Source of the DNA: Rubrolithibacter danxiaensis
Lineage (GTDB): Bacteria > Bacteroidota > Bacteroidia > Sphingobacteriales > Sphingobacteriaceae
Length of the DNA: 64,000 bases
NCBI RefSeq assembly: GCF_047272945.1
Contig: NZ_JBKOPS010000015.1
Coordinates: 26,710 to 90,709 of the forward strand
Direction of reading: 5' to 3'
The position numbers and the translations under genes are program-made. Shown here piece by piece: positions 8,176-16,670 of the stretch; positions within the stretch are counted from its first letter, which is position 1, and the number at the start of each line of letters is the position of its first letter. The notes beneath the pieces are model-generated. The model made no database searches, had not been told where the DNA came from, and saw only the letters and a list, made by a program, of their open reading frames with translations.

Positions 8176-8640
8176 ATGTATCCAACTTTATTAGTTCTAC
8201 ACTCGTTAACACGATGGCTTGTTTTAGCCTTTTTGGTGTATTCCATTTACAGAGCGTATGTTGGCTACGTCAGCAACAAAGATTTTTCAAAAACCGACAA
8301 TGCCCTCCGACATTGGACTGCAACTGTTGCACATATTCAACTAATGTTTGGAATAATACTTTACACACTAAGTCCGATTGTAAAATACTTTTGGAATGAT
8401 ACCGAAATGGGTTTTCAAAATTTGGACTTAACATTTTACGGTTTAATACATATTATTTTAATGCTGACTTCTATTATTGTATTGACAATCGGATCTGCAT
8501 TAGCAAAACGAAAACCAACGGACAAAGAAAAATTTAAAACAATGTTGATTTGGTTTTCTATTGCATTACTTATCATTTTTATTGCTATACCCTGGTCTTT
8601 TTCACCATTCTCAAGCAGACCTAATTTCAGAACATTTTAA
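8176..8640 (+). CDS. Small four-helix membrane protein, cytochrome b-like
   Basis: This 154-residue inner-membrane protein has four hydrophobic helices (about 5-25, 45-65, 80-105, 120-140). Histidines in LHSLTRW, LRHWTATVAHIQL and GLIHIIL lie in or near the helices, a layout seen in cytochrome-b-like families, so haem binding is possible but not shown. The ATG at 8176 is preferred to an upstream in-frame ATG at 8101, because the shorter form begins directly with the membrane segment typical of relatives. It is the first gene of a TetR-controlled pair; the next gene starts two bases later. Confidence 0.65.
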   Translation: MYPTLLVLHSLTRWLVLAFLVYSIYRAYVGYVSNKDFSKTDNALRHWTATVAHIQLMFGIILYTLSPIVKYFWNDTEMGFQNLDLTFYGLIHIILMLTSIIVLTIGSALAKRKPTDKEKFKTMLIWFSIALLIIFIAIPWSFSPFSSRPNFRTF

Positions 8641-8642
8641 TT

Positions 8643-8966
8643 ATGAAAAAGTATTTCACAACAACACTGGGACGTTTACGATTATTAGCTTTCTTAGAGG
8701 GAATTTCGTTACTTGTTTTGGTTTTTATAGCAGTCCCCTTGAAATATTATTTTGATAATCCTTCAATGTCAAAAAATCTCGGACCAATTCACGGCGCATT
8801 ATTTCTGTTATTTGTGTTTAACGCTTTACGTGTAGGCGTTGAACAACAATGGAAATTTAAAGAAACAACCTGGAAAGTTATTGTTGCTTGTTTCATTCCA
8901 TTCGGGACATTTTATATTGACTACAAAATTCTTCGTGACATAAACATAACAACAGACGAAAGTTAA
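8643..8966 (+). CDS. DUF3817 family integral membrane protein
   Basis: This 107-residue protein carries the DUF3817 hallmarks: LGRLRLLAFLEGISLLVL at the N-terminus, the central IHGALFLLFVF helix and a C-terminal FGTFYID motif. It has three transmembrane helices. It starts two bases after the preceding membrane-protein gene, so the two are almost certainly cotranscribed and under the TetR repressor. The family has no established function; membrane stress or efflux support is a guess only. Confidence 0.85.
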   Translation: MKKYFTTTLGRLRLLAFLEGISLLVLVFIAVPLKYYFDNPSMSKNLGPIHGALFLLFVFNALRVGVEQQWKFKETTWKVIVACFIPFGTFYIDYKILRDINITTDES

Positions 8967-9242
8967 TTGGCTAAAAAAGGGCAGCAGGTAACATGGCATT
9001 GGCTTGATGAGGCTAACGGCTTCTTATCAACATTATTGCTGAATTTGTGCGACGGTACTTTGTATCAGTGCAGCGCTAGAATGCCGCCACTACGCCAATA
9101 CCCGAACGGTTAGCGGTAAAAGCAAAGACCAAGCTCAGATGGAATTCTAAAAATTCAACCCACCCAGCTGACGCTAGCAGAATATTTAGCCGGAAAAGAA
9201 ATATGTTCTGACTCCTGACATACTGTTGTCATAATGCCGCAT
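8967..9242. other. Non-coding block between the TetR module and the VOC gene
   Basis: There is no gene here. The block contains a distant inverted repeat, GCTAAC (9012-9017) and GTTAGC (9109-9114), and several short self-complementary stretches (for example AGCGCT near 9072). Its texture resembles the block at 7220-7406 and, from memory, spacer elements between accessory genes in other Bacteroidota. This is unverified. Confidence 0.35.
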
Positions 9243-9250
9243 TAGTTTTG
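9243..9250 (+). promoter_or_regulatory. -7 element of the VOC gene
   Basis: TAGTTTTG matches TAnnTTTG exactly and lies 24 bases before the ATG at 9275. A possible upstream start at 9248 falls inside this box and is therefore discarded. Confidence 0.5.
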
Positions 9251-9274
9251 GTGCTTAACCATAAAAACAAAGAC

Positions 9275-9685
9275 ATGAATTTATTATCAATTCGCATTAT
9301 TACTGTAAACTTCGAGGGTTTAGTGAAATTTTATGAGCAAGTAACAGGTACGGCTGTGGTACAATATACCCCGGACTTTGCTGAATTAAAAACCCAAACA
9401 GCAACGTTAGCAATCGGCAGCACTAATACGCTACAATTTTTCGGCGGAGACGAAGTAGCCAAAGCCGCACAAAATAGTAGTGCTATAATAGAATTTAAAG
9501 TAGATGATGTTGAGAAAGACTATGAAAGATTAGCTGACTATCTTCAAAATTACATCGTTCAAAAGCCCACAACCATGCCTTGGGGTAATAAATCGTTTTT
9601 ATTCCGTGACCCCGATGGAAACCTGATAAATTTATTTACACCGGTTACACCGGAAGCAATAGAGAAGTTTGCCGGTAAAAAATAA
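9275..9685 (+). CDS. VOC (glyoxalase/bleomycin-resistance) family protein
   Basis: This 136-residue protein has the paired beta-alpha-beta-beta-beta modules of the vicinal-oxygen-chelate fold. The N-terminal module has the VKFYEQVTG helix. The C-terminal module has FRDPDGNLINLFTP, with Asp and Asn where metal ligands often sit, although the usual His/Glu ligand set is incomplete. The substrate is unknown; members include dioxygenases, glyoxalases and drug-binding proteins. It stands alone between two non-coding blocks in the accessory island. Confidence 0.8.
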   Translation: MNLLSIRIITVNFEGLVKFYEQVTGTAVVQYTPDFAELKTQTATLAIGSTNTLQFFGGDEVAKAAQNSSAIIEFKVDDVEKDYERLADYLQNYIVQKPTTMPWGNKSFLFRDPDGNLINLFTPVTPEAIEKFAGKK

Positions 9686-9802
9686 GCCTGCCGATAACAA
9701 TAGTATTGGCAACGCGGCCTGACGAAGGAGTCGTGGCTTTTGATGGCGTAATTTTATTTTGATCGCCAGAAATTAGCAGTAAATTAAGTCATTAAAAAAA
9801 CT

Positions 9803-9955
9803 TCAGGGGAACGTTAAGGGCTTTACGGCGAAAAGATAGATCAGAAAATTGATTAATATGCCACCGGAAGCTAAAACCACTATAATTACTATTTCAAGTT
9901 TCCTTTTTTTTATACTTCGTTTATCCAGGTTTTCATCCTGATATTGGAATTCCAT
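9803..9955 (-). CDS. Candidate small single-pass membrane protein (50 residues)
   Basis: Reading the minus strand from an ATG at 9955 gives a 50-residue protein. It has a charged, lysine/arginine-rich N-terminus (DKRSIKKRKLE, about 11-21) followed by one strongly hydrophobic helix (about 22-43) and a short polar tail ending in LTFP. The charge pattern predicts a cytoplasmic N-terminus. I know no family. It lies between the VOC gene and the barrel gene, in a stretch otherwise empty from 9686 to 10208. Confidence 0.45.
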   Translation of the reverse strand: MEFQYQDENLDKRSIKKRKLEIVIIVVLASGGILINFLIYLFAVKPLTFP

Positions 9956-10208
9956 TGATTTTAATTAGTTTTTCTTTCTACGTTGCTTTAAACTAATAGT
10001 TACAAAATTTTCTCTATTAATTTTATAATTTATTTTCCCCTTTCGTTCAGTTTTCCATACAAAAATGGATTAAAAAACTGGGCAAGATTTAAAGTTAGTT
10101 GTTCTGTAAAAAGAAGATAAAAGCTCCTGCATCTCAGTAAAATAAGGCTTTTTAATAAATTTTGGCTTGGCAATTGCATAAGGACTAACGTAAATTAAAA
10201 TTAAGACT

Positions 10209-10886
10209 ATGAAAAAGCTATTTATACTTGCCATTGCTTCACTTATTGGAAGTTCGGCATACTCGCAAACAACAACAAGTACAACCACTACAACTTCTCC
10301 TTTAAAGTTCGGTTTAAAAGTGGGTGTTAATTTGCCTAAGTATAATGTGGCAAATACCGATGGAGAGGATTTCCAGACAAAAAACACTACTAATTTCCAT
10401 GTAACAGGTTATTTAGATGCTCCCCTTGTTGGGCCTTTATATGTGCAGCCCGGAATATCCCTTCAGGGAAAAGGTGGAAAAACAGAGTACGGATCTACTG
10501 CCTCAGTTGAAGATAATTCAATGTGGGTAGAAGTACCTGTAAACTTTGTAGGAAAAATTCCTCTTGGTTTAGGCGGATCTAATATTTACTTAGGCGCCGG
10601 TCCATATGTTGCATTTGGAGTTTCAGGAGAAAGAAAAGGAAAAGGATCTGTAGGTAATGTAACTTATGAAGGAAACAGAGATTTAAATTTTGGTAAGGAT
10701 TCTGGTGATGACCTGAAAGGAACCGATTTAGGTGTAAACTTTTTAGGTGGCGTACAATTAGGCAGCGGCTTTAATGTTGGCGCCGGATATGGCCTTGGTT
10801 TAACCGATCTTCGTCCTACTACCGATGGTGGCGACGGTAAAGTTACCAACAGGGTATTATCATTCTCTGTGGGTTATTCTTTCTAA
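10209..10886 (+). CDS. Outer-membrane beta-barrel protein, porin family (OMP_b-brl-like)
   Basis: This 225-residue protein has a Sec signal peptide (about 1-20, SAYSQ), a Thr-rich linker (about 21-29), then alternating beta strands (FGLKVGVNLP, YVQPGISLQGKG, VEVPVNFVGKIPL, YLGAGPYVAFGV). It ends in SFSVGYSF, with the terminal Phe typical of outer-membrane barrels. It resembles the small PorT-like Bacteroidota barrels. It is monocistronic with a terminator at 10917-10950. The role is structural or transport, and the substrate is unknown. Confidence 0.8.
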   Translation: MKKLFILAIASLIGSSAYSQTTTSTTTTTSPLKFGLKVGVNLPKYNVANTDGEDFQTKNTTNFHVTGYLDAPLVGPLYVQPGISLQGKGGKTEYGSTASVEDNSMWVEVPVNFVGKIPLGLGGSNIYLGAGPYVAFGVSGERKGKGSVGNVTYEGNRDLNFGKDSGDDLKGTDLGVNFLGGVQLGSGFNVGAGYGLGLTDLRPTTDGGDGKVTNRVLSFSVGYSF

Positions 10887-10916
10887 AACTTATTGCCTAA
10901 ACATTTCACAAGAGAG

Positions 10917-10950
10917 AGATCCTGTTAATTTTAGCAGGATCTTTCTTTTT
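10917..10950 (+). terminator. Intrinsic terminator of the barrel gene
   Basis: An 8-bp stem (10917-10924 with 10935-10942, arms AGATCCTG/CAGGATCT) is followed by TTCTTTTTT. Confidence 0.85.
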
Positions 10951-11014
10951 TATCAAATCCTGTATTAAAACTGGAGAAAAGCTTATTTTAGGCACAAAGT
11001 CTAAAGTGATTGTA

Positions 11015-11551
11015 ATGAAAACCAAGTTTTACCTGTTACTTCTTTTTGGTATTTTTTTATCGACCGCCATTTCTGCACAAACAGTAGCTATTAATAATTT
11101 TATAGTAAAAGAGAATTTACTGAAGAATGAAAAGCTGGCAATTATAGCAGCGGATGAAAATGAAAAGCCTGTTGAGAATGTAAACGGAACTTTTCTTTTT
11201 TCAATTAACGGTTTCAGGCAGGAATTAAATTTTCATGACGGAGTTGCCGTTGCTCCTCAGCAGATAGATAAATCGGCATTTATTTATATAAAACACACCA
11301 ATGATAGCGGCACACACGGCAAGCTATACTACGTACTTAAAAAAAATGAAGATCTGAATCCGATAAAAATCAATTGGGTTCTGCTGGTGGCAATACCTGT
11401 AATTTTAATATTGCTGGCAAGTATGTTCAGAAAGTTCCTGCTTTTTGCGGCAATTATTCTTATTGTACTGTTTTTTTTCAACCACTCCAAAGGGTTGGAT
11501 ATTTCCACCTTTTTTGAAACTGTTTTTGATGGTCTGAAATCGGCTTTTTAA
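11015..11551 (+). CDS. Exported or membrane-anchored protein of unknown function
   Basis: This 178-residue protein starts with a signal peptide (about 1-21, TAISAQ), followed by a beta-rich domain of about 100 residues and two closely spaced hydrophobic helices near the C-terminus (about 118-136 and 140-155). It therefore probably sits in the inner membrane with the beta domain in the periplasm. I do not recognise a family. An in-frame GTG at 11006 is possible, but the ATG begins the signal peptide cleanly. Its stop codon overlaps that of tamL on the other strand. Confidence 0.65.
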   Translation: MKTKFYLLLLFGIFLSTAISAQTVAINNFIVKENLLKNEKLAIIAADENEKPVENVNGTFLFSINGFRQELNFHDGVAVAPQQIDKSAFIYIKHTNDSGTHGKLYYVLKKNEDLNPIKINWVLLVAIPVILILLASMFRKFLLFAAIILIVLFFFNHSKGLDISTFFETVFDGLKSAF

Positions 11552-13887
11552 AAAGGCATTCCAATACCGAAATTATACTGTATAAACCGGTAGGTATCGG
11601 GATTATGTGTTTGTTCGTACTGCGTCTTAAAATCCTGATTGAAGATTTTCTTTATAACCCATTGGTCGGAGCCCTGGAACTGTGGATCTTTTATTTTAAT
11701 CCCTGCATCAAACCTGAAAACAAAATAATCCACATCAAAACGTAAACCGGCGCCGGCGCCGATAGCTATCTGGTCTAACAGCTTATTTAATTTCAGCTCG
11801 CCTCCCGGATTGTCTGCAGCCTGTCGGATACGCCAAACGTTACCGAAATCTGTAAAAGCAGCTCCTTTAAGCTTGGCGCCAAAAAAATCATTTAAAATCT
11901 TAAAACGGTATTCGAGGTTTCCTTCAAACTTTATTTCCCCAAGCTGATCCAGATTGCGCAGGTTTTTCCGTAACGTATCATTTTGAAGTACTTCCCTGTT
12001 ATAATTTCCGGGGCCTAATGTTCTTGCCTGCCAGGCACGTATCCCGCTGGATCCGCCTGCATAAAAATTCTTTTCGAACGGTAAAAAACGATTGTTACCA
12101 TATGGATAACCGATGCCGGGATTTAACCTCAAAATCAGTTGCCGCTCTTTGCCCAGGTACCTGTACCAACGCAAATCAAGTTCAGTTTTAGCATATTGAA
12201 TATAGGGCAATCCAAAAATTGTACGTGTTCCGGTAGCAGGATCTTTTCTTAAACCCAGTGTTTTACTGAGAAGGCCCAGCGTATTGCCAGCCATATCAAT
12301 CAGCCCTCTGAAATAGAGGAAGTTATCATAAGAAGATAAACGCAACGCATTATAAGTAAACGTGTACTGGCTTCCCAGGCTGAAGTAACGCCGGTTATTT
12401 GTGTTTACATAATATACAAATCCCGAATCACGTAGGGCTTCTGCTACTAAAGGGTCAAACCGGCCGTCGCGGTATTCAACATTAATGGGTGTTAGCGTAT
12501 GCAGTTTATAGCGATTTTCTACCCAATCGTAGGTAAGTGAATTAATAAAAGTACGGTTTGAAAACGTGTGCACCTGATCAAAAACCTGCAAGCTGCTTGA
12601 AAAAGTGGTGTGAGCCAGGCCATTCATTTCGAGTTTACGCGTATTGAACGGAATTAATAGTTTAGGGAAAATAAGATTGGCTCCCACCTGAAATTCCTGG
12701 TTGAAAACGCCTTTGGTATGGGTGTCATAAAGATTTCCGTACCTTAATTTTATCTCCAGTTGTTCTGCTCCCCCAAACAAGTTACGGTTAGTAAAGGTAT
12801 TACCGATATTAAATCCATTTCTTCCGGAATTAAAGGTGTATTCACCTTCAATGCGGTTACTCATTTTCTTCAAGGGGATAGCCTCTATCTTCGGACTAAG
12901 TATCGTACTGTCTTTTGCTTTTACATATTCAATTTTAAGGTTCTTAAACACGTTTAACGAATATAAACGCTCGTAAGTAAGGTTTTCCTTATCCAAATTA
13001 TAAAGATCACCCTTATTATAAAAAATGTACCTGCTTAAAGCCGAAGGTTTAAACCGGTGGGAAAAATCTCTGAAGAAAAACTGGGAATCAATAGTGGCTG
13101 TATCCGGATTTCCATCTTCCAGCCCGTCGCCTTTACGGATATTTATATAGGTATTATTAATGCTGTAAACTTTATGCCTGGTACTGTCAGAAGGATTATC
13201 AAGAAATAGGTGTACATCGGCCTGGCTGTTCGATAAATTGCTATCTATTTCAAACCGTACATACTGACGCAGGTAATCAAAATATCCGTTCCTCTTCATT
13301 AGCAGGAAAACCTGTTCTCTTTCTCTTGCCAGTGAATCTGCATCGTATCTGCGGCCGGTTTTTACAGCTGTTTCAGGTAATCTGTTAGCAGTATAAAGCT
13401 GTCTCATAGCCGAATCTGCTATAGTGTACCTGTAATTCCTGATATGAAAACTTGGGCCTTCATCGGCAGAAAAAGTTAAATGCGCCTTCTTATTTTTTAT
13501 TACGATATCACTGCTCACTTTTGCATTGAAAAAGCTCTTGGTTTTTAAAAATTTTTCCAATTGGGTACGCGAAATATCAACAAGAGCACTGTCAAGAATA
13601 TGAGGAGCTTCACCTATGTTTTTAATGCGGTCGGTTCTGTATTTACCGTTCTTTGTATTTACCAGGTTATAAAGCGCCAGATTAAACTTCGAATTTGGCC
13701 GGATATCTTTCTGAACGTATTGATAAGCCTGCTCAGAAAATTCTTTGCTGAAGCCTTTAAGCTTAACTTTCGTTACGAGCGCCTCGTCTTTAGATAAAAA
13801 GCGGGTAGGCGAACAAGCACTGAAACTAAGCGTTAAAAGTAGTAATATTGCCCTGTTTAGAAAATGCCCTGTAAAAAATGCTTTCAA
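11548..13887 (-). CDS. tamL: TamL-type BamA/TamA family outer-membrane lipoprotein
   Basis: This 779-residue protein has a lipoprotein signal (SFSAC, Cys near residue 25), POTRA-like repeats (about 40-380) and a C-terminal 16-strand Omp85 barrel (about 400-779) ending in YNFGIGMPF. In Bacteroidota, TamL partners TamB in outer-membrane protein or lipid handling; no tamB is adjacent here. There is no ATG near the signal peptide, and a stop codon lies a few codons upstream, so the start is read as TTG at 13887. That start overlaps the divergent methyltransferase start at 13878. Confidence 0.85.
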   Translation of the reverse strand: MKAFFTGHFLNRAILLLLTLSFSACSPTRFLSKDEALVTKVKLKGFSKEFSEQAYQYVQKDIRPNSKFNLALYNLVNTKNGKYRTDRIKNIGEAPHILDSALVDISRTQLEKFLKTKSFFNAKVSSDIVIKNKKAHLTFSADEGPSFHIRNYRYTIADSAMRQLYTANRLPETAVKTGRRYDADSLAREREQVFLLMKRNGYFDYLRQYVRFEIDSNLSNSQADVHLFLDNPSDSTRHKVYSINNTYINIRKGDGLEDGNPDTATIDSQFFFRDFSHRFKPSALSRYIFYNKGDLYNLDKENLTYERLYSLNVFKNLKIEYVKAKDSTILSPKIEAIPLKKMSNRIEGEYTFNSGRNGFNIGNTFTNRNLFGGAEQLEIKLRYGNLYDTHTKGVFNQEFQVGANLIFPKLLIPFNTRKLEMNGLAHTTFSSSLQVFDQVHTFSNRTFINSLTYDWVENRYKLHTLTPINVEYRDGRFDPLVAEALRDSGFVYYVNTNNRRYFSLGSQYTFTYNALRLSSYDNFLYFRGLIDMAGNTLGLLSKTLGLRKDPATGTRTIFGLPYIQYAKTELDLRWYRYLGKERQLILRLNPGIGYPYGNNRFLPFEKNFYAGGSSGIRAWQARTLGPGNYNREVLQNDTLRKNLRNLDQLGEIKFEGNLEYRFKILNDFFGAKLKGAAFTDFGNVWRIRQAADNPGGELKLNKLLDQIAIGAGAGLRFDVDYFVFRFDAGIKIKDPQFQGSDQWVIKKIFNQDFKTQYEQTHNPDTYRFIQYNFGIGMPF

Positions 13888-14618
13888 AATCTCAAATCAG
13901 TTTTGTTAATGCTCTCAATCAAAAAAAATACAGAAAAGAACACGGCCTTTTTCTTGCTGAAGGTTTGAAATCGATAACGGAATTTCTTTCCTCAGATTAT
14001 TCTGTGGAAACCATTTTTGCAAATTCAAGGGCTTTTTCAAAATTGAGCAAATATGCTGAAAAAGTAAAACTGCAGGAAATAACTGATGCAGAATTATTTA
14101 AAATCAGTAACCTTACTACACCGCAGGATGCAGTAGCCCTTATTAAAATACCCGCAGAACAGACAATTGAATCAGAAAGCTTTCAAAGAAATTTTACCCT
14201 GGTTTTAGACGGAGTACAGGATCCGGGAAATTTAGGCACTATTATAAGAACAATGGACTGGTTTGGCTTTTCTCACCTCGTATGTTCTAACGATACGGTA
14301 GATGCTTATAACCCCAAAGTTGTACAAGCTACTATGGGTTCTCTATCCCGCATTAAAGTTCATTATACAGGTATTAAGGCTTTTATACAAAATAGCAAGT
14401 TGCCTGTTTACGGAGCTTTGCTCGAGGGGAAATCTGTTTATGAGTACGAATTTCGACTTCCAGGCATTCTGATACTTGGAAATGAAGGCAAAGGAATTTC
14501 AGCCGAAATAAAAGAATTAATTACAGATGCAGTTACCATTCCACGGTTTGGCAGTGCCGAATCTTTAAATGTTGCCATCTCTGCAGCCATATTCTGCTCA
14601 GAAATTAAAAGAAAATAA
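13878..14618 (+). CDS. TrmH/SpoU family RNA methyltransferase
   Basis: This 246-residue SAM-dependent SPOUT enzyme methylates a ribose 2'-OH in rRNA or tRNA. An L30e-like substrate domain (about 1-90) precedes the knotted domain. Motif 1 is DGVQDPGNLGTIIRT, motif 2 is LGNEGKGIS and motif 3 is PRFGSAESLNVAISAAI. The exact target (23S rRNA G2251-like or tRNA) cannot be told. It is head-to-head with tamL and the two start regions overlap by ten bases, so each promoter must lie inside the other gene. tRNA-Cys follows 53 bases downstream. Confidence 0.9.
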   Translation: MLSKSQISFVNALNQKKYRKEHGLFLAEGLKSITEFLSSDYSVETIFANSRAFSKLSKYAEKVKLQEITDAELFKISNLTTPQDAVALIKIPAEQTIESESFQRNFTLVLDGVQDPGNLGTIIRTMDWFGFSHLVCSNDTVDAYNPKVVQATMGSLSRIKVHYTGIKAFIQNSKLPVYGALLEGKSVYEYEFRLPGILILGNEGKGISAEIKELITDAVTIPRFGSAESLNVAISAAIFCSEIKRK

Positions 14619-14627
14619 TTAAAAGTA

Positions 14628-14657
14628 TTGGGCAGGAAGTTTATTTTATTATTTTTG
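14628..14657 (+). promoter_or_regulatory. Promoter of tRNA-Cys
   Basis: TTG (14628-14630) is separated by 19 bases from TATTTTTG (14650-14657), a well-spaced Bacteroidota promoter 14 bases before the tRNA. Confidence 0.7.
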
Positions 14658-14671
14658 CAGCCTTTAATAAT

Positions 14672-14742
14672 GGTCGGATGGCCGAGTGGCTAGGCAGAGG
14701 TCTGCAAAACCTTCTACAGCGGTTCGAATCCGCTTCCGACCT
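14672..14742 (+). tRNA. tRNA-Cys (anticodon GCA)
   Basis: The acceptor arms GGTCGGA and TCCGACC pair perfectly. The anticodon loop CTGCAAA holds GCA, and the T arm is GCGGTTCGAATCCGC. No CCA is encoded. It is 71 bases long. Confidence 0.95.
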
Positions 14743-14767
14743 CAGGAAAAAAATAAAAAAGAAAGTC

Positions 14768-14947
14768 ATGGGAGTTACACGTTTAAAAAGAAAAGACAGA
14801 AAAAATAAAACGGTATCACGTTTAGAAGTTCAGTTCCTTAAACTGGGGCGCAACATTGAAACCGGAAGCCGCTCTGTTGAATCAAAAACAGGTCAGATTG
14901 CAAAAAACAATGCAGTTCTGGCTCAGATAGAAGCACAGTCGAAATAA
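14768..14947 (+). CDS. Small basic conserved protein (59 residues), unknown function
   Basis: The ATG at 14768 gives a 59-residue, Lys/Arg-rich soluble protein (MGVTRLKRKDRKNKT at the start, then an amphipathic helix). A longer in-frame reading would run through the tRNA and is discarded. It lies 25 bases behind tRNA-Cys, so both may share one transcript, and a strong terminator follows. I recall such short basic proteins beside this tRNA in related genomes; no function is known. Nucleic-acid or ribosome contact would suit its charge. Confidence 0.7.
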   Translation: MGVTRLKRKDRKNKTVSRLEVQFLKLGRNIETGSRSVESKTGQIAKNNAVLAQIEAQSK

Positions 14948-14973
14948 GTTTAACACACTTAATAATAAAATTC

Positions 14974-15000
14974 AACCCGGATATTTCGTCCGGGTTTTTT
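14974..15000 (+). terminator. Intrinsic terminator after the tRNA-Cys/small-protein unit
   Basis: An 8-bp stem (14974-14981 with 14989-14996, AACCCGGA/TCCGGGTT) runs into a T tract ending at 15000. Confidence 0.9.
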
Positions 15001-15056
15001 AGTATAAACTCATTTTTGCTAACCAATAAGCTTTAAAACTTTATTGGCTTTCTTAA

Positions 15057-16085
15057 TTAGCCCTCTTTTAATAGCGCTTCGTTTATTCGCTTAATCAGCC
15101 CGGGGCCTTCGTAAATAAATCCGGTATATAGCTGGATAAGGCTTGCTCCGGCGTTTAATTTTTCAATCGCATCTTCTGCAGAATGAATTCCTCCGACGCC
15201 GATAATCGGAAAGGCTTTTCCTGATTTTTCCGAAAGGTATCTTATAACCTCTGTTGATCGTTTTGTAAGCGGCTTTCCGCTTAAACCCCCGGTTTCTGAT
15301 TTTAAACTTTCCTGTGATTTTAAATTATCCCGTGAAATAGTGGTATTTGTACCTATTACACCGGCAATCTTTGTTTCAACTACAATTTCCACAATATCGT
15401 CTAATTGTTCGTTTGTTAAATCGGGAGCAATCTTTAAAAGTATGGGTCTCGAAATATCGTTCTTCAGATTTCTTTTTTGAAGCGTATTCAGAATATTCTT
15501 TAACGGCTCTTTTTCCTGTAAAGCACGTAAGCCAGGTGTATTGGGAGAACTGACATTCACCACAAAATAGTCAACTACATCAAAAAGTGCATCAAAGCAT
15601 TTAATATAATCACTTACAGCATCCTCGTTGGGAGTGATTTTATTTTTCCCGATGTTACCTCCTATCAGCAATCCATTTCGTTTTACATGTTTTAACCGGT
15701 GTGCAGCTATTTCTGCTCCCTGGTTGTTAAATCCCATCCGGTTAATCAGTGCTTCATCCTGAGTAAGCCGAAACATCCGGGGCTTGTCATTTCCCGGTTG
15801 GGGCAATGGAGTAACTGTTCCTATTTCCACAAAGCCAAAACCAAGGTTCGCCATCTCTTCCACGTATTCAGCATTTTTGTCAAACCCAGCCGCCAGTCCT
15901 ACCGGATTTTTAAAAGTTAATCCAAACACGTGTCTTTCTAAACGCGGATCATTTTTTAGGCATATTGCCTTTGTAAGAGCAGATACACCCCAAATCTTGT
16001 TCGCGGTTTTAAGCGAACCCGTTACAAAGTGATGGATCTTTTCCGGATCGAAACGAAAAAAAATGGGTTTAATTAACTGATACAT
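15057..16085 (-). CDS. pyrD: Dihydroorotate dehydrogenase (quinone), class 2
   Basis: This 342-residue flavoenzyme oxidises dihydroorotate to orotate in pyrimidine synthesis and passes electrons to membrane quinone. Class 2 is indicated by the N-terminal helical extension (MYQLIKPIFFRFDPEKIHHF) before FKNPVGLAAGFDKNAE. NVSSPNTPGL contains the catalytic Ser region, and the C-terminal IGVGGI and ASLIQLYTGF bind FMN phosphate. The start at 16085 is preferred to 16115 because it lies at the extension start and below a near-consensus promoter (AACTTTTG on the minus strand). pyrE, the next enzyme, is 44 kb away. Confidence 0.95.
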   Translation of the reverse strand: MYQLIKPIFFRFDPEKIHHFVTGSLKTANKIWGVSALTKAICLKNDPRLERHVFGLTFKNPVGLAAGFDKNAEYVEEMANLGFGFVEIGTVTPLPQPGNDKPRMFRLTQDEALINRMGFNNQGAEIAAHRLKHVKRNGLLIGGNIGKNKITPNEDAVSDYIKCFDALFDVVDYFVVNVSSPNTPGLRALQEKEPLKNILNTLQKRNLKNDISRPILLKIAPDLTNEQLDDIVEIVVETKIAGVIGTNTTISRDNLKSQESLKSETGGLSGKPLTKRSTEVIRYLSEKSGKAFPIIGVGGIHSAEDAIEKLNAGASLIQLYTGFIYEGPGLIKRINEALLKEG

Positions 16086-16172
16086 GGTGCGAAGATAGAC
16101 AAAAGTTAAATTCAAAAACCTATCGCATACAGGATTTAAACCCTAATTTTAAAACATCTTAATTTAAAAACA

Positions 16173-16601
16173 ATGAGACAAAAACTAAATCTGATAACAC
16201 TTGGAGTAGATGATTTTGAAAGAGCAATTAATTTTTATGAAAAAGGCTTGGGATGGAAAAAATCATCGGTAAGCATGGACGATCTGGCTGTTTTTCCTTT
16301 AGGAGGAATTGCCCTTGCTCTTTATCCGAGAAAACTCCTGGCAGAAGATGCGCTTGTTGATGAAAAAGGAAACGGATTTTCAGGTATTACTCTCGCCTAC
16401 AATACAAAAAGCGAGGAAGAAGTCGACCAGGTTTTAGCACTGGTTGAAAAACTTGGAGCTACTGTAGTAAAACCTGCGCAGAAAGTATTTTGGGGAGGTT
16501 ACAGCGGTTATTTTAAAGACCCTGACAGACATTTGTTTGAAGTAGCTTATAACCCTTTCTGGGAACTTGACGAAAACGACAACTTTAACCTGCTGATGTA
16601 A
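16173..16601 (+). CDS. VOC family protein (glyoxalase-like)
   Basis: This 142-residue VOC-fold protein has LITLGVDDFERAINFYEKGLGW in its first half and GYFKDPDRHLFEVAYNP in its second, with a Glu that may ligate metal. It resembles the hypothetical YaeR/PhnB-like VOC set rather than lactoylglutathione lyase, since one expected His is missing from the first module. The substrate is unknown. It is divergent from pyrD and is not closely related to the VOC protein at 9275. Confidence 0.8.
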   Translation: MRQKLNLITLGVDDFERAINFYEKGLGWKKSSVSMDDLAVFPLGGIALALYPRKLLAEDALVDEKGNGFSGITLAYNTKSEEEVDQVLALVEKLGATVVKPAQKVFWGGYSGYFKDPDRHLFEVAYNPFWELDENDNFNLLM

Positions 16602-16658
16602 GCTCCGCTTTTCGACCAATCCCCGAAACTAAGCACCCTGCAATTCGTATGGAATTAG

Positions 16659-16666
16659 TAAATTTG
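16659..16666 (+). promoter_or_regulatory. -7 element of the ABC-F gene
   Basis: TAAATTTG matches TAnnTTTG exactly and ends four bases before the GTG start at 16671, so the transcript would begin at or inside the start codon. Confidence 0.55.
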
Positions 16667-16670
16667 CATT

